From an uncultured Pseudomonadota bacterium (GTDB lineage: Bacteria; Myxococcota_A; Bradymonadia; Bradymonadales; GCA-2716585), in NCBI GenBank assembly GCA_937123825.1, contig CAKZKQ010000477.1, positions 1 to 43,556 of the forward strand: 43,556 bases of DNA. The letters run 5' to 3'. Of the stretch, positions 35,160 through 43,398 are shown in pieces. The notes beneath the pieces are model-generated. The model worked only from the letters and a program-made list of their open reading frames with translations. It was not told the DNA's origin and searched no databases. How positions within the stretch are numbered: position 1 is the first letter of the stretch; each line of letters begins with the position of its first letter. Position numbers and translations under genes: made by a program.

Positions 35160-37979
35160 TCAGGAGATGTCCGCCGCGCAGCCAATCACCAAGACCGCTT
35201 CGCCTTTGGGAGGCACTGGCCGCAAAGGGACGTCGTGGGCGTCTTCCAGGTGCAGGAGCGTGGTCAGACCCTGTCTCTTGAGCCACCCATACGGGTCGTC
35301 GCTCCCCGGCGGCGGCTTCAACTCCAGGGTGTGCGGATAGCCCTCCAGAATGCCCTGAGGGTCAAAGAGCGCCGTCCAATCCGAGGTCTTCTGCAGCAGA
35401 CTCCAGGCCCGTTGCAGCTCGCCGTTGATCACGCGGCGCGTGTCTCGGGTGATGGCGCGCGCGGTGTTGGTCAGCGGTTCGGTGCTGGTCAGGATCATCA
35501 TGCGATCTCGCCGCCCAGAGGGCTGGTGCTCGGAAGCCTGGGGACTGAGGCCAACCGGCTGCTGCCAGTCGTGGTGCGCCCAGTGGTCAAAGAAATCCAG
35601 CAGGAGACCTTCGGGTCCAGGACGATTTTGGCGCTCGGCGCTTTGCAGGGCTGAGGCCGCCATCAAGATGGCCCATGAGATGCCCCCCAGGTAGCCAAAG
35701 GCGTTGGCGTCAATGCGGCGCTGGCTGGCCCAGTACTTTATGGCCCTCAGCGCCGTCTGAAAGTCCTCCCAGGATAGCGCCGCGCGGACTTTTTGCTCGA
35801 TCAACTCGGCCTCAAAGAGCCCCACCAGCGCCAAGCGGCTGCCCATGTCAAAGAGCTGCAGGTCATCGGCGGCCAGCGCGTCGATCTCGTCGAGCGAGAT
35901 CTCTTGTGGCAGCGCCGCGTACTGAATGTCCACCTCCACCCCTTCCAGAGTGGCCTTGAGCGTGGGGCTGAGCGCGTCGCGCAGGTAATGTGTGGGTCCG
36001 CTCAGGCTGCCCGTGGCCGACAACGCTTCAGGGAGCGCTTTGAAGAAGGCCTCGGCGCTCAGGTGGGCCGGACCCAGGCAGACCACATCGATGTCAGCCC
36101 CAGGCAGCGCCGCGCCCAACGCCTGCGAGCCCATCGCCCGCATCGACGGTGCGCCTGTCACCACCACGCTGGCTCTTTGCAAGGCATCCATGGCTTTGCG
36201 GCGCCGGTCGGTTTCGGCCTGAGAAGGGCGCGCGGCGCCTAGGGAGGCCTCCAGCCCTGGCCGTGGCCCCAGCGGGAGGCTGTGGGTGACCTGGAAGGGG
36301 GTCTTGTCCTGGCGTGCCAGCAGTTGGATGTGGTGGACGGTGAAGCGCGCCGGATGCCAGGACTGTCCCCAGGCGCGGGCTTTGTCTTTGGCCTGCTGGA
36401 GGTCTGAGAACTGCGCGATGGTCAAGTGGGGGGTGAAGCCATCGGAACCATGCGCGTTTTGGCCTTTGCATTGGGGAAAGGCGCCCTGGAGGGCTTGTTG
36501 GAGGGCGCGAAGTTGTCCGGGGGGCTCGGTTTGGGGGGCGAGCCATACCGTGGCGCTGGCGCCGTGCTTGAAGACCTGCGGTTTGCCAAGGATGACGTCA
36601 AAAGGTTGAACGCGTTGGAGCACATCGCGCAGCACCGGAAGGGCTGCGGCGTGGTGTTCCTGGGGGATGAAGCCGTAGAGGAGGTTGATGTGGGGCATCC
36701 AGCGATCAAAGCTTTTGTCGTGACGCGAGCGAATGGCCTGAATCGGCCCCCAGGTGTCCTCGGGAGGGACGATCGACGCGGCGCTCTGGACGGTGGGCGC
36801 CGAATCGAGGCCTTGGATGGGTTCACGCAGGCGGATTTCGCAGCTCAGGCCGTAGTGATCCGAGACAAAGAGGGGTTCGGGGGCGTCTTTGATGGGGTCC
36901 TGGCCCAACAAGCGTGCGTTGGTGACCTGTGTGCGGCCTGCAGGGGCGTCCACGAGGATGCGATCAAAGCGTCGGGGGTGGCTCTGGAGGCTGAAATGGG
37001 CTGCCAGGGCATTTTTTCCGGGGTCAAAGGTGGCGCCGGGGACGTCTCCCATGGCGGCGCGCCAGCCGTCGACGTATCCGAGCGAGTGCGCGGGGCTCAG
37101 TTCGTCGTCTTCGGCGTTGAAATCGCCCATCAAGAGCTTGAAGGGGGCGTCGGAGAACGACTGAAGGTGTTCCAGGGTGGTGCGGAGCTGTCCTGCGCGG
37201 GTGTTTCGGGCGGATTCGGCGCGGTTGCTGGTCAGGTGGACCACGGCGGCGGCGATTTTGAGGCCTGGGGCGTTGATCTGGGCGATGATCAGGCGTTTTT
37301 GAGGGGAGAAGTCGTGCCGATGGGCGGCGGCGATGGGCCACCGGGAGAGCACAACCTGTCCGCAGCCGGTCCCGAGGGTGGTCGCAGGGGGGCCTTCGGT
37401 CATCCAGAAGGTGTTTTTGATCCACGGATCGGCCACAAAGGCGTCCATAAAGGTCCGGGTGACCTCTTGAAGCCCGATGATGTCCGCACCGCTGGCTTTG
37501 AGTGAGGCGATCAGGGCCGGGATGCGCGCTTTTGTGTGCAGCCGTTGCGGATCGTGGGTGTCCTGGAGGACGTTGTAGGTGACGACGCGCAGCTTGTAGA
37601 GCGCCGAAGGGGGCTGTTGGAGCCCATCGGCGTGCTTCCAGGCCTGCGAGTCGGTGTCAAAGCGCCACACCGGGGTGCTCTGCAAGGGTTTGGTGGCCTT
37701 TGCGGGGGCGGTACGGTGCTTTGGCACCTCGACGTTGTCTTTGGGGCCGCTGTGGAAGATCAGATCCAGGCGAGTTTTGCGGTCCCAGACCAGTTGCCCG
37801 TTGTGCTTAAAGTACCAGACGCGGTGCCAGGGCACGTCTCCGTCGGGGACAAACTCCGTCAGCGGCGTTTCGCGCATGCCGCTGGCGGCGCGGCGCTCTT
37901 CATAGCCGACGGTGAACTCTTCGGCGGCCAAACGCGCGTCCCAACGAACGCGCATATACACTTCTCGGCTGGTTTTCAT
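35160..37979 (-). CDS. Four-domain RNA-end processing protein: DUF504/MJ1316 + EEP + 2H + poly(A)-polymerase-like
   Basis: This is a 939-residue fusion; coordinates below count from the ATG at 37979, which has GGAG about 9 bp upstream. The 27 codons upstream translate a dispersed repeat and are excluded. Residues about 1-80 are DUF504/MJ1316 (VRWD, then VPWHRVWYFKHNGQLVWDR), predicted in the family to recognise RNA cyclic-phosphate ends. Residues 129-385 are an endonuclease/exonuclease/phosphatase domain with Asn136, Glu172, GDFNAED (Asp286, Asn288) and SDHYGL (Asp374-His375). Residues about 418-568 are a 2H phosphoesterase domain with PHINLLYGF (His430) and PHLTIAQF (His518). Residues about 590-860 are a eukaryotic-type poly(A)-polymerase fold: GSQALG, GADIDVVC (Asp629, Asp631), VEVDIQY (Asp684) and the RAIKYWA...FGYLGGISWAIL helical core. 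RNA repair or tailing is inferred. It has no same-strand partner gene. Confidence 0.88.
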   Translation of the reverse strand: MKTSREVYMRVRWDARLAAEEFTVGYEERRAASGMRETPLTEFVPDGDVPWHRVWYFKHNGQLVWDRKTRLDLIFHSGPKDNVEVPKHRTAPAKATKPLQSTPVWRFDTDSQAWKHADGLQQPPSALYKLRVVTYNVLQDTHDPQRLHTKARIPALIASLKASGADIIGLQEVTRTFMDAFVADPWIKNTFWMTEGPPATTLGTGCGQVVLSRWPIAAAHRHDFSPQKRLIIAQINAPGLKIAAAVVHLTSNRAESARNTRAGQLRTTLEHLQSFSDAPFKLLMGDFNAEDDELSPAHSLGYVDGWRAAMGDVPGATFDPGKNALAAHFSLQSHPRRFDRILVDAPAGRTQVTNARLLGQDPIKDAPEPLFVSDHYGLSCEIRLREPIQGLDSAPTVQSAASIVPPEDTWGPIQAIRSRHDKSFDRWMPHINLLYGFIPQEHHAAALPVLRDVLQRVQPFDVILGKPQVFKHGASATVWLAPQTEPPGQLRALQQALQGAFPQCKGQNAHGSDGFTPHLTIAQFSDLQQAKDKARAWGQSWHPARFTVHHIQLLARQDKTPFQVTHSLPLGPRPGLEASLGAARPSQAETDRRRKAMDALQRASVVVTGAPSMRAMGSQALGAALPGADIDVVCLGPAHLSAEAFFKALPEALSATGSLSGPTHYLRDALSPTLKATLEGVEVDIQYAALPQEISLDEIDALAADDLQLFDMGSRLALVGLFEAELIEQKVRAALSWEDFQTALRAIKYWASQRRIDANAFGYLGGISWAILMAASALQSAERQNRPGPEGLLLDFFDHWAHHDWQQPVGLSPQASEHQPSGRRDRMMILTSTEPLTNTARAITRDTRRVINGELQRAWSLLQKTSDWTALFDPQGILEGYPHTLELKPPPGSDDPYGWLKRQGLTTLLHLEDAHDVPLRPVPPKGEAVLVIGCAADIS

Positions 37980-38010
37980 GGCAGGGCGCTCCAAAAAGAG
38001 ACAAAACCGC

Positions 38011-38041
38011 AGGTGCAGGACCTGCGGGTCCTGCCGGGGGT
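38011..38041 (+). repeat. Palindromic repeat family B, left copy
   Basis: The core is GCAGGACC, TGCG, GGTCCTGC at 38015-38034, a perfect 8-4-8 inverted repeat flanked by AGGT and CGGGGGT. The 31 bases are the exact reverse complement of 38458-38488. Similarity extends leftwards through an AAAACCGC-type flank with one indel. Confidence 0.9.
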
Positions 38042-38060
38042 CTGGGGGCAGCGCCCCCAA
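38042..38060. repeat. Palindromic repeat family C (GGGGGC-GCGCCCCC), copy
   Basis: CTGGGGGCAGCGCCCCCAAC lies directly beside the left family B copy; its GGGGGC/GCCCCC arms form a strong hairpin. Confidence 0.7.
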
Positions 38061-38111
38061 CAGCCTTCCATGCCTCCAATGTGCTCATGTTGGCACAAAA
38101 AGGGGGCATGA

Positions 38112-38127
38112 GGGGGCAGCGCCCCCA
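38112..38127. repeat. Palindromic repeat family C, copy
   Basis: GGGGGCAGCGCCCCCA repeats the hairpin at 38042-38060 about 70 bp downstream. Confidence 0.7.
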
Positions 38128-38276
38128 TCACAAAAGAACTTCAACTGGTTTTGAAAGCGGGCCAGACCATGAAGCGGCGTGCACTCTTGTCTTGAACGAC
38201 AAGCGTTGGGTCCGGCTTGGGATCGTGGTTCAAGCGTTCATGGCGCTCTCACGTGCTTGAGGTGGTTCAGAACGCT

Positions 38277-38300
38277 TTGGGATGGGGGCCAGCCCCCAAA
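38277..38300 (-). repeat. Palindromic repeat family C, exact inverted match to the tyrS-downstream copy
   Basis: TTGGGATGGGGGCCAGCCCC and the next four bases (CAAA) are the exact reverse complement of 19782-19805, 18.5 kb away. The GGGGGCCAGCCCCC part can form a hairpin. Confidence 0.88.
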
Positions 38301-38457
38301 CCCTCTGGGGTGCAATATGCCAGTCTCCCGTCGCCAGCGTTGCTGAAGAAGCCGATACCGTCGTTGTCAATGCTCAACGCAGCGCTGCTGCGTCTGCGCT
38401 TGCCGCCTCGGCCTCGACTCCTTCAACAACGCTGGCTCGGTCCGCCTGGCAGACTGC

Positions 38458-38488
38458 ACCCCCGGCAGGACCCGCAGGTCCTGCACCT
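38458..38488 (-). repeat. Palindromic repeat family B, right copy
   Basis: The core is GCAGGACC, CGCA, GGTCCTGC at 38465-38484. The 31 bases are the exact reverse complement of the left copy at 38011-38041. It is about 50 bp past the stop codon of the transglutaminase gene. Confidence 0.9.
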
Positions 38489-38539
38489 CGCGGTGTTTCT
38501 GCACTTCGTTTGGACGCACAAGGTGGGTATGGTGCGGGG

Positions 38540-40882
38540 CTATTTCAAGCTCTTTTTGATGTCCTTGAGGTCCCGGCTCAGTTGGCGCAGCTCGCCGTCG
38601 CCCAGGACCGCCCCCCCAAAGCGCACCGCCATGTAGCGATCAATGACGGCCTTGATGGCCGGCTTGGAGGGCAGTTGGGAGCGCTCAACGCGCCTCAGGA
38701 CCGCCTCGGGGCCTTCGGCGGGGCGGCGCTGAAGCCCCGCGTTCTCCAGAATGCCCAGCAGGCGCTCGTAGAGCTTGGCGATCCCCTCTCGGTTCTGGGT
38801 CCGACCGCGCCCCGCCGGTCTGCGGCGGAAGGCCAGCGCCCAAAGCAGCGCCATGATCGGCACCCCCGCACCATAACTGCGCGCCATCCACCCCGCCGAG
38901 GGCTTCCACAACACCAACACGATCACAAAACCAAGACCAACGGTAATCAACACCACCGGGACATCTCGCCAGTCCACCGGATCTCGCCCTCGCAGGCGTA
39001 TGCCCAGCGCCCCCAAAAAGGCGACGATGAAGACCAGGAGCATGGGCACATAGTTGCGCCGCACCGAATGCAAGATGTCCAACAAGGTTAACTGGAACTT
39101 CTCGCCGTCGGCGGTCGCGTTGTCTTCGCCGCCGCCCCCCAGCGCTCCCGCCGCCTGACGCAGCAGATCAACCTGGGTCTCAAGGTCGTACTCAATGACG
39201 TACTTCATCCAGCGAAAGCGCAGCGAGTCGTAGAACTTGGCCACCTCGTCAAAGAACGAGGTCTGGATGCTGACGTTGGCCGCCGGCGGGGTGGGATCAA
39301 ATGGCACCCACCCGGCGTCGCCCATCCAAACCTCGACCCAGGAGTGGGCGTCGGCGTTTCGCACCGCCAGGAAGTCGTCAAACTCGTTCCAGACCCCGCC
39401 CATAAAGCCGTTGACGTTGCGCGTGGGGATGCCCACCGAGCGCAGCATGACGGCCATCGCCGTGGCAAAGTACTCACAGTGACCGCGCTGATGGGTGAAG
39501 AGGAAGGCGTCCAACGGAGCTTCGGCGCCCGGGTCCGGCAGGTCGGTGGTGTAGGTGAACTTTGTCTTCAGGTACTTTTCGACGGCCACGGTGCGGTCGT
39601 AGTCGTTGTCGAGCCCGGCGATGATGCCCTCGGTGAGCTTGCGGATGCGGGCGTTGGCGCCCGGAAGCTGGGTGTAGGCGTTTTGGTAGCGCGGGCCAAG
39701 GTCGGAGTCGGGGTTGGCGGTCAGGAGCTTGCGGACTTCATCTGGGGGGAAACCGCCGTTGTAACTCCAGGCCGAGTATTGGACGCCGACCTTGCTGGCC
39801 TGGGCCATGCGCAGGACTTCGCCCTCTTCTAGCCTGACGCCCTTGCTGCGCAGCCACGCGGGCACGGCCTTGTCTTTGGCCGACAGCGCCACCTCGACGG
39901 CGGGGTAGAGGGTGAACATGACGTTGGAGCCCAGCGGTTCGACATAGATGTCCTGCTGGACGAGCTGTTCGGGCGGTCCGCTGTACTTCAGGAGCTTGAA
40001 TTGCCAGTCGGCGTTGGGCTGTAGGGTGCGGCTTTTGCGCAGGCGCGCCGACCAGCCGACGCCGTCGTAGTGGTCAAAGCTGATGCCGCGCCAGTAGAAG
40101 GTGCCGCCGCCGGTGGGTTTGCCGTCGGGGAACTCCACGCGCATGGCCACGGTGTTGTCGTCCTTGATGGCGCCGTGCTTGCCCAGGTCGACGCTCTCAG
40201 AGAAGCCGCTCATTTGCAGGCCGGTGCGGGACTTTTGGGCAAAGAAGCCAAAACCAAGGCGCGGGAAGGCGAAGAAGAAGACCACGGCGGCGGCAAAGCA
40301 GACCAGCGACATGCTGGCCAACACCGAGAGGTACCCGGCGCCAAAGTGCTGCCGCGTGCGACGGCCGCCGCGCTCGATGTTCTCTTCAAGCTGTCGCCGC
40401 AGGTGGTAGACGGCAAAGTTGACCACGCCGACCACCACGTAGATGGCAAAGATGGCGCCAAAGAGGACGTCTTCGTTGTAAGCGGTGGCGGCGGCCAGGA
40501 GCAGAAAGCTCAAGGCCAGCAGTTGGACGTAGTCATCCAGGCGCGAGCGTTGAAAGAGCTTGGCGCCGGTCAGGTAGAGGACCAGGTAGACGCCGGTGGA
40601 GACGACCCCGGTGTCGGTCATGGCCAGCAGGTAGACCGAGAAGGCAATGTAGAAGACGGTCAGCCCGGTCCACATGGTGCCAAAGGCGTCGGGGTCGATC
40701 CGGGGTTTTTCCCAGAACCAACTGATGACCATGATGATGACGGCGACCAGGGCCAGCGGTGCGCCAAAGGCCTTGCCAGTCCAGAGGGTCAACAGCGCCA
40801 GGGCGACCAGGACGTAGGTGCCGACTTTGTGAAGCAGCGGGAGGTCAAAGCCTTGTCCGGCTTGGTAGAAGCGTGCGCTCAC
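38540..40882 (-). CDS. Transglutaminase-like membrane protein (TgpA / DUF3488 type)
   Basis: This is a 780-residue membrane protein. The N-terminal DUF3488-type region has about six hydrophobic helices (about 18-205). An extracytoplasmic transglutaminase-like domain follows, with an intact Cys-His-Asp triad: GHCEYFA with Cys469, AHSWVEVW with His513, and FDPTPP with Asp529. One or two further transmembrane helices (about 615-690) and a DUF4129-like C-terminal cytoplasmic end follow. The start is GTG at 40882, overlapping the TGA of the DUF58 gene in the sequence GTGA, which indicates translational coupling. In other bacteria DUF58, this protein and a MoxR ATPase are clustered; no moxR gene is visible here. 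The substrate of the family is not established; a role in envelope or peptidoglycan-linked processing is likely. Confidence 0.92.
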   Translation of the reverse strand: MSARFYQAGQGFDLPLLHKVGTYVLVALALLTLWTGKAFGAPLALVAVIIMVISWFWEKPRIDPDAFGTMWTGLTVFYIAFSVYLLAMTDTGVVSTGVYLVLYLTGAKLFQRSRLDDYVQLLALSFLLLAAATAYNEDVLFGAIFAIYVVVGVVNFAVYHLRRQLEENIERGGRRTRQHFGAGYLSVLASMSLVCFAAAVVFFFAFPRLGFGFFAQKSRTGLQMSGFSESVDLGKHGAIKDDNTVAMRVEFPDGKPTGGGTFYWRGISFDHYDGVGWSARLRKSRTLQPNADWQFKLLKYSGPPEQLVQQDIYVEPLGSNVMFTLYPAVEVALSAKDKAVPAWLRSKGVRLEEGEVLRMAQASKVGVQYSAWSYNGGFPPDEVRKLLTANPDSDLGPRYQNAYTQLPGANARIRKLTEGIIAGLDNDYDRTVAVEKYLKTKFTYTTDLPDPGAEAPLDAFLFTHQRGHCEYFATAMAVMLRSVGIPTRNVNGFMGGVWNEFDDFLAVRNADAHSWVEVWMGDAGWVPFDPTPPAANVSIQTSFFDEVAKFYDSLRFRWMKYVIEYDLETQVDLLRQAAGALGGGGEDNATADGEKFQLTLLDILHSVRRNYVPMLLVFIVAFLGALGIRLRGRDPVDWRDVPVVLITVGLGFVIVLVLWKPSAGWMARSYGAGVPIMALLWALAFRRRPAGRGRTQNREGIAKLYERLLGILENAGLQRRPAEGPEAVLRRVERSQLPSKPAIKAVIDRYMAVRFGGAVLGDGELRQLSRDLKDIKKSLK

Positions 40883-42036
40883 AGGGACACCTCCGCGACG
40901 ATGTGGCCAGCTTCGGGTCGGGCCAGCTTGCCGTGGCCGAGGATGACGCAGTGGTCCAGGTGGTTGGTTTCAAAGGTGGTGCGCCCCGAGAGTTCGTCGC
41001 GTTGGTCGTCGGTCAGCTCGGGATCGTCGTGGAAGTGCATCAGGGCCAGGGTGCGCAGGACGCGGTCAAACTGCGCGGCGCCGGTGCCGGTGGAGATGCG
41101 GATGTCGAGCGTGGCCAGCGAGATGGCGTAGCCGCGCGAGAGGAGTTGTTGGGCCAGCCCTGCGCAGATGGAGACGGACTCTTCGAGCTTGGTACGGTAG
41201 GCGTCGAGGTCTTGTCCGGCGGCGGGGTTCCACTGGTTGTTGAAGCACAGGGTGATGCTGCGGGATTCTTCCTCTTCGAACTCGCGGATGAGCAGGACGC
41301 CGCGTTTGGCGGTGCTCTTCCAGTGGACGTCGCGGGCGTCGTCGCCCTGGCGCCAGTCGCGCAGGCCGTGAAAGTCGCCCCCGTGGCCGACCTTGTGGCG
41401 TCGCACGTCGCCCTGGGGGCGCGCGGCGATGCCGGTGATGGGTGGGGGATCAAGGGGCGAGGGGAAGACGACGATTTCTTGAGGGTCGTCGAAGTCGCGG
41501 CTTTTGCGAAAGAGGTCAAAGGGGAAGCGCGTGGCGACCTCAAAGCCTTCGATCTTCCAGCGTCCGCGTCTGGGGAAGGCAAATCGGTATTGGCCGATGG
41601 CTTGTTTGCCGGGTTCGACGCGCATGAAGTAGGCCGCGGGGCGGTCTTTGGCGTCGATGTCGATGATGCGGTCGAGGACTTGGATGGAGAAGCTTGAGGA
41701 GCGGGCCTTGTCGTTGTGGAGGGTGAGTTCGACCAGGGCGGGTTGTCCGGCAAAGATGCGCTCGGGCAGGCGGCGGTGGGTGCGCAGCTTTTGGAGGACG
41801 TTCTCGGATAGGACGCCGCTGAGGATGATCAGCGCCAGCATCATGCCCAGCAGCAGGTAGAGGAGGTTGTTGCCGGTGTTGATGGCGCCAAAGCCGATGA
41901 GGATCGTCATGCCCGTGAAGTACTTGCCTTCTCGGGTGAAGGTCAGCCGCCTGGGGGGCTTGATCCGTTGGTTGAAGCGCGAGCGCCACTGGGTCAGCGC
42001 GTTGGGGCGGGCGTTGGCGGTCGTCTTGGATGCCAT
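40879..42036 (-). CDS. DUF58 domain membrane protein
   Basis: This is a 385-residue protein. A basic N-terminus (residues 1-38) is followed by a hydrophobic hairpin (about 40-75: TGMTILIGFGAINTGNNLLYLLLGMMLALIIL), then a beta-rich region. The signature DUF58 motif follows: DFHGLRDWRQGDDARDVHWKS-(T/A)-A-K-R near residues 220-250. After it comes a VWA-like alpha/beta part (LLIREFEEEESRSITLCFNN). DUF58 proteins commonly act with a MoxR AAA ATPase and a transglutaminase-like partner. Here the partner follows with a 4-bp overlap, but no MoxR gene is next to it. The ATG at 42036 fits the family start. Biochemical role not established. Confidence 0.92.
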   Translation of the reverse strand: MASKTTANARPNALTQWRSRFNQRIKPPRRLTFTREGKYFTGMTILIGFGAINTGNNLLYLLLGMMLALIILSGVLSENVLQKLRTHRRLPERIFAGQPALVELTLHNDKARSSSFSIQVLDRIIDIDAKDRPAAYFMRVEPGKQAIGQYRFAFPRRGRWKIEGFEVATRFPFDLFRKSRDFDDPQEIVVFPSPLDPPPITGIAARPQGDVRRHKVGHGGDFHGLRDWRQGDDARDVHWKSTAKRGVLLIREFEEEESRSITLCFNNQWNPAAGQDLDAYRTKLEESVSICAGLAQQLLSRGYAISLATLDIRISTGTGAAQFDRVLRTLALMHFHDDPELTDDQRDELSGRTTFETNHLDHCVILGHGKLARPEAGHIVAEVSL

Positions 42037-42370
42037 GGTCAGTCAAGACCCCTGTGTTCAGAAGACGGTGTGGGCAAGATGGCCTCTTGCAGACAGGTCT
42101 GCGGGAGGTGGCCTCTTGTCGAGCGTGGTTGTTGTCGCCGTGGATGAGTATTCCTCATCGCGGGCCAGCTTGAAAGGTTCCTCACGGCGCTTTGGGCAAA
42201 ACCTGGGGTTTTCATTGTGGGCGCGGTGTGATGCCGATGCGTTCCATTGTGGGTACGGGCGAAGCGTGCTGTGAGATCGCCTGTGTATGTGTCCGTCAGA
42301 CCCTGCACAGTGTTACCCTTGTTTTTGTGGGATGCATCGTGGGGTGCGTGGACGCGGGAGTCTGTGATCT
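42037..42370. other. Divergent intergenic region
   Basis: This 334-bp gap separates the DUF58 gene from the F-domain gene and should hold both promoters. A perfect inverted repeat, GCAGAC-AG-GTCTGC, lies at 42089-42102, about 55 bp upstream of the DUF58 start, and GGCCTCTTG occurs on both sides of it. It could be a regulator site. No small gene or RNA was recognised. Confidence 0.45.
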
Positions 42371-43360
42371 ATGACGGCTTTGAGTGACAAGGCACTTGAA
42401 TCTTCGTTGCGGGCGTTGGCCGAGGCGCTGGAGTCTGGCATCGGCGTGGCGACGTACTTGGACAACCCAGCGGCCAGCGCCATGCTTCCCGCCGAGGTTC
42501 GCGAGGGTTTGCAACGCAGTGTTGGCGCAGGTGGGACGCTGGCGACGGGCTTTGGGCTGCTTGGAGTGATGACGTCGGGCGAGCTGGCGTTGTTGAGGGC
42601 GGGGGAGAAGCGCGGGCATGTGGTGGAGTCGTTGCGGGCGTTGGCGGACGCGATCGAGCAGCGGCGCAAGGACCGGCACCGTCTCTTGATGGGGTTGCTC
42701 TACCCGGCGTTGTTGTTGTCGGCCAGCGGTTGTTTGTTGCCGCTGCCGTTGTTGGTCAAGGAAGGTTTGGGAGCCTATCTGTCGGTGGCGGTGTGGCTGC
42801 CGTTGCTGGTGCTTTTGGGGGTGATCTACGCGCTGGTGGTGGTGCCCCGTTTGGGGCCGACGTCGTCGCTGCGGGTGATGCCCCGGCGGATTGGGTTTTC
42901 GCTGCCGTTTTTGGGCGGCGCGCTGCGCAAGGGGGCCTACGGGACCTTTTGGGAGGTCTTGGGGGGTTGTTTGTCGGCGGGTTTGCCGCTTTGGGACGCG
43001 CTCAAGTCGGCGATCATCGCGGCGGACGAGCCCAGGTTGTTGGCGCGCGAGGCCAGCGTGCTGGGGACGATCGAGGCGGGCGGGACATTGGGCGAGGCGC
43101 TGACGTCGGCGGGGGTCTTTGATCCGTCGGTTTTGGCGGCGGTGGGCCAGGGGGAGTTGACGGGGAAGCTGGACGAGGTCTTGCCGCGCACGGCCAGGGC
43201 GCAGCGCGCGGTGGCCAGGCAGGCGGTGATGATCGTGATCGGGGTCCTGGTTTTTGTGGTGGCGGTGGCGGTGCTGGGGATGATCGTGGCGGGGTTGGTG
43301 CAGGGGGTGCAGGGCTATTTTGAGACGCTCGACGGGGTGATCGACAAGTCGAGCCGGTGA
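42371..43360 (+). CDS. Type II secretion / pilus F-domain (GspF/PilC-like) inner-membrane protein
   Basis: This 329-residue protein has two T2SF repeats: about 12-128 and 185-310. Landmarks are RAGEKRGHV (76-84) and the equivalent GQGELTGKL (259-267) before each hydrophobic segment. Transmembrane helices are at about 105-128, 136-158 and 284-310. GspF and PilC are usually about 400 residues with a longer cytoplasmic N-terminus; here that leader is missing. GGGAG lies about 10 bp before the ATG. In known systems this protein forms the platform that works with a GspE/PilB ATPase, but no ATPase, pilin or secretin gene is visible in the window. It is either an orphan or the first gene of a cluster outside the window on the same strand, which is unlikely given the minus-strand gene that follows. 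Confidence 0.85.
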   Translation: MTALSDKALESSLRALAEALESGIGVATYLDNPAASAMLPAEVREGLQRSVGAGGTLATGFGLLGVMTSGELALLRAGEKRGHVVESLRALADAIEQRRKDRHRLLMGLLYPALLLSASGCLLPLPLLVKEGLGAYLSVAVWLPLLVLLGVIYALVVVPRLGPTSSLRVMPRRIGFSLPFLGGALRKGAYGTFWEVLGGCLSAGLPLWDALKSAIIAADEPRLLAREASVLGTIEAGGTLGEALTSAGVFDPSVLAAVGQGELTGKLDEVLPRTARAQRAVARQAVMIVIGVLVFVVAVAVLGMIVAGLVQGVQGYFETLDGVIDKSSR

Positions 43361-43398
43361 GCGGTCTCTTTGGGCGTGTTTGTGTGCTGCTTGGCGGC

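Larger units (their letters stand above)
37980..38539. other. Repeat-rich intergenic region, no gene
   Basis: The 560 bp between two minus-strand genes hold a pair of inverted family B palindromes (38011-38041 and 38458-38488) with three family C palindromes between them. Open frames here translate the repeats and are not credible. The promoter of the RNA-repair gene must lie here, so its leader probably includes a family B palindrome about 35 bp before the start codon. Confidence 0.7.

Noticed and set aside
37980..38060. A 27-codon N-terminal extension of the RNA-repair protein
   Set aside because: It translates the family B repeat, whose other copy yields the same peptide in a different context, and the conserved domain begins after the ATG at 37979.
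37980..38539. A tRNA gene or insertion-sequence remnant
   Set aside because: No cloverleaf-like pairs, no CCA-type end, no transposase fragment and no clear target-site duplication.
38217..39091. Plus-strand open frames over the repeat cluster and the transglutaminase 3' end
   Set aside because: They read through palindromes and antisense to a clear gene; Pro/Ala/Arg-rich with no domain.
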